6,819 nt of DNA, from NCBI GenBank assembly GCA_009726075.1, contig WLND01000091.1, forward strand, positions 1 through 6,819. Direction: 5' to 3'. Below the pieces are notes generated by a model. That model was not told where the DNA came from, did not search any database, and saw nothing but the letters and a program-made list of their open reading frames with translations. Positions 5,514 to 6,819 of the stretch are shown here, one piece after another (positions within the stretch are counted from its first letter, which is position 1; the number at the start of each line of letters is the position of its first letter). The translations under genes were made by a program, and so were the position numbers. Source of the DNA: Actinomycetota bacterium. Its GTDB lineage: Bacteria; Actinomycetota; Actinomycetes; S36-B12.

Positions 5514-6008
5514 ATGGGGCCTCGCGCTGAAATTGTCATCACGGATTCGAGATGGTCGCGGGCTGCTCGCATCGTCGTCCAGGCTCCGCCGCAGGCCGTC
5601 TTCGACGTCGTGGCCGACCCGACCCGCCATGCGCTCTTCGATGGGTCCGGCATGGTCGAGGGGGTCGTTGTCGGGCCCGCTCGGCTCGAGCTCGGATCCC
5701 GATTCGGCATGCAGATGCGGTACAAGTTGCCGTATCGGACGAGCAACGAGGTCGTGGAGTTCGAGGATGGACGACGCATCGCATGGTGCCACTTCAACCA
5801 CCACCGGTGGCGCTACGAGTTCGAGCCGACCGGCGATGGTGCGACCCTGGTGACCGAGACCTTCGACGGTTCGACCGCGAGATTTCCCCCGGCCCTGCTG
5901 TTGATCAATGCCTACGAGAACAATCAGGTTGCGGTGGCCAAGACCCTCGTGAGGCTGAAGGGCCTGATGGAATCCGATACCCCGAAGAATGGACGTGCAG
6001 GCTCGTGA
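5514..6008 (+). CDS. SRPBCC-fold (polyketide cyclase/START-like) protein
   Basis: A 164-residue soluble protein. The start of an SRPBCC (Bet v 1/START-like) fold is visible as a first strand followed by VVQAPPQAVFDVVADPTRHALFDGSG (residues 21-46), in which the APPxxVFDVVADP stretch is the typical entry into the helix-grip fold. Alternating strands follow (VVVGPARLELGSRFGMQM, RTSNEVVEFEDGRRIAW, RYEFEPTGDGATLVTETFD), then a long C-terminal helix (VAVAKTLVRLKGLMES). These folds make a deep hydrophobic pocket for lipids, polyketides or other hydrophobic ligands; no catalytic residues can be assigned. The reading frame extends upstream to 5463 inside cruF, but ATG 5514 is preferred because a -10 hexamer sits 7 nt before it and the fold begins just after. 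The gene is divergent from cruF and overlaps the next gene by 4 nt. A link to carotenoid binding is only suggested by location. Confidence 0.8.
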   Translation: MGPRAEIVITDSRWSRAARIVVQAPPQAVFDVVADPTRHALFDGSGMVEGVVVGPARLELGSRFGMQMRYKLPYRTSNEVVEFEDGRRIAWCHFNHHRWRYEFEPTGDGATLVTETFDGSTARFPPALLLINAYENNQVAVAKTLVRLKGLMESDTPKNGRAGS

Positions 6009-6457
6009 ATGGCATCTCGACATTCCTTTGGTTCGCGGACGAAGCGGAGGCGGCGGCCGACTTCTATGTTTCCGTCTTTCCCAACTCGTCGATCACGAAT
6101 GTGAGCCGCGTCGGCGACACCGTCATGATGGTGGCGTTCGAGCTCGACGGCAGGCCCTTCGTCGCACTGAACGGCGGACCCCTCTACGCGTTCACTCCGG
6201 CCATCTCTTTCGTCGTGAGCTGCGAGGGGCAGGCGGAGGTCGACCAGTACTGGAGTCGCCTGACTGATGGCGGCGCTGAGGGCCAGTGTGGCTGGCTGAC
6301 TGACCGCTACGGCCTGAGCTGGCAGGTCGTGCCGACCGCCTTGGCGTCGTTCATCGGCGGCGCCGACCCTGATGGGGCAGGTCGTGCGATGCAGGCCATG
6401 TTGAAGATGGGCAAGCTCGACATTGCTGAACTCGAGACCGCCTACAACGGTTCCTGA
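6005..6457 (+). CDS. VOC-superfamily protein, PhnB / 3-demethylubiquinone methyltransferase-like (3-dmu-9_3-mt family)
   Basis: A 150-residue protein starting at GTG 6005, whose GTGA overlaps the stop of the SRPBCC gene, a usual sign of coupled translation. It matches the glyoxalase/bleomycin-resistance-like VOC fold: ISTFLWFADEAEAAADFYVSVFPNS (4-28), VAFELDGRPFVALNGGP (43-59), AISFVVSCEGQAEVDQYW (66-83), GGAEGQCGWLTDRYGLSWQVVP (89-110) and a C-terminal tail AMLKMGKLDIAELETAY (131-147). These blocks are characteristic of the family annotated as 3-demethylubiquinone-9 3-methyltransferase domain, although members are mostly not methyltransferases and their substrates are unknown. The frame also stays open upstream over the SRPBCC gene, but family similarity begins at the GTG. 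It is convergent with the exporter gene across a 15-bp gap that has no terminator. Confidence 0.88.
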   Translation: MNGISTFLWFADEAEAAADFYVSVFPNSSITNVSRVGDTVMMVAFELDGRPFVALNGGPLYAFTPAISFVVSCEGQAEVDQYWSRLTDGGAEGQCGWLTDRYGLSWQVVPTALASFIGGADPDGAGRAMQAMLKMGKLDIAELETAYNGS

Positions 6458-6472
6458 CGGCAGGGGGTTGAG

Positions 6473-6819
6473 CTACGCGGTCAGGGCGTTCGCTGCCACT
6501 GCACCTGAGAGCAGGATCACGACCCCGTAGCCAATGGCCGCCGTGGCCCTGCGGACTCCCGGTCCGAGGCGGGGGCCGAGGGCGGCGCCGCCGAGTCCGA
6601 GCACGAGTTGCCATGCGAGCGAGCCAGTGAAGATTCCGATCACGAACAGCGAGCCATGAGCCGCGCCTTCGATGCGTCCGCCAAGGCCAGCGGCCAGGGC
6701 GATGAAGTACAGGGCGGTCAGGGGGTTGACGGCGGTGAGGCCTACGAAGCGCCAGTAGGCGCTGCGGAGGCTCCGGCCGTCCTTGGATTCCTGACCAGCA
6801 ACGGGCGCGAATGACGGCG
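6473..6819 (-). CDS. C-terminal part of a LysE/RhtB-family exporter (5' truncated)
   Basis: On the minus strand a frame is open from the window end to TAG at 6475-6473, giving the last 114 residues. A short polar linker (PVAGQESKDGRSLRSAYWRF) leads into a helix with the family's conserved LTAVNPLTALYFIALAAGL, in which the NP pair is typical of LysE/RhtB amino acid exporters. Two more hydrophobic segments follow, FVIGIFTGSLAWQLVLGLGG and TAAIGYGVVILLSGAVAANA. This is the second half of the six-helix fold. The substrate is probably an amino acid or related metabolite and cannot be told from this part. The frame is too rich in hydrophobic family motifs to be a shadow of a plus-strand gene. Confidence 0.8.
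   Translation of the reverse strand, partial: PSFAPVAGQESKDGRSLRSAYWRFVGLTAVNPLTALYFIALAAGLGGRIEGAAHGSLFVIGIFTGSLAWQLVLGLGGAALGPRLGPGVRRATAAIGYGVVILLSGAVAANALTA

Noticed and set aside
5552..6004. N-terminal extension of the VOC protein up to 5552
   Set aside because: The extra residues lie over the SRPBCC gene in another frame and are low-complexity; family similarity begins at the GTG at 6005.
6608..6814. A 68-codon plus-strand frame at the right end
   Set aside because: It is antisense to the LysE-type exporter, whose minus-strand frame carries hydrophobic helices and the NP motif.

Overview
The window reads as chromosomal DNA of a high-GC Gram-positive bacterium, most likely an actinobacterium (Actinomycetota). 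The reasons are strong G/C bias at third codon positions, long spurious ORFs in several frames, gene starts placed 6-7 nt after TANNNT hexamers as in leaderless actinobacterial transcripts, and the protein families present. I cannot name the genus. There are eight protein genes, two of them cut by the window edges, and no RNA genes, insertion sequences or CRISPR arrays.

Left edge: the last 61 codons of a membrane permease (probably NCS1 nucleobase type) end at a strong hairpin terminator. Facing it on the minus strand is a chain of carotenoid genes, transcribed from right to left: cruF (carotenoid 1',2'-hydratase family), cruG (GT2 carotenoid glycosyltransferase, sharing one base with cruF), a CrtI/CrtD-type FAD carotenoid desaturase, and a Rieske non-heme iron oxygenase. 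Together these resemble the late steps of making a hydroxylated, glycosylated carotenoid of the myxol-glycoside kind: hydrate the psi end, desaturate it, hydroxylate it, add a sugar. The early genes (crtE, crtB, a lycopene cyclase) are not in the window. The Rieske oxygenase is the unexpected member. One reading is that it supplies a hydroxyl group, possibly the acceptor for CruG; this is a hypothesis.

Between cruG and the desaturase lies a plus-strand gene for pterin-4a-carbinolamine dehydratase. It is divergent from the desaturase, and its stop codon interlocks with that of cruG. At the right, divergent from cruF by 23 bp, is a two-gene plus-strand unit: an SRPBCC ligand-binding-fold protein and a VOC/PhnB-like protein, overlapping by 4 nt. 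The right edge holds the C-terminal part of a LysE-type exporter on the minus strand.

The most striking regulatory feature is that both divergent gene pairs start from nearly the same 10-bp core, AGYCTAGGRT. In each, two opposed -10 hexamers share a central TA, and the carotenoid gene's ATG follows exactly 6 nt after its hexamer. CTAG occurs only three times in the window, always at a gene boundary. Three imperfect copies of a CCC-N7-GG element, at exact 30-bp intervals, lie between the desaturase and the Rieske gene.
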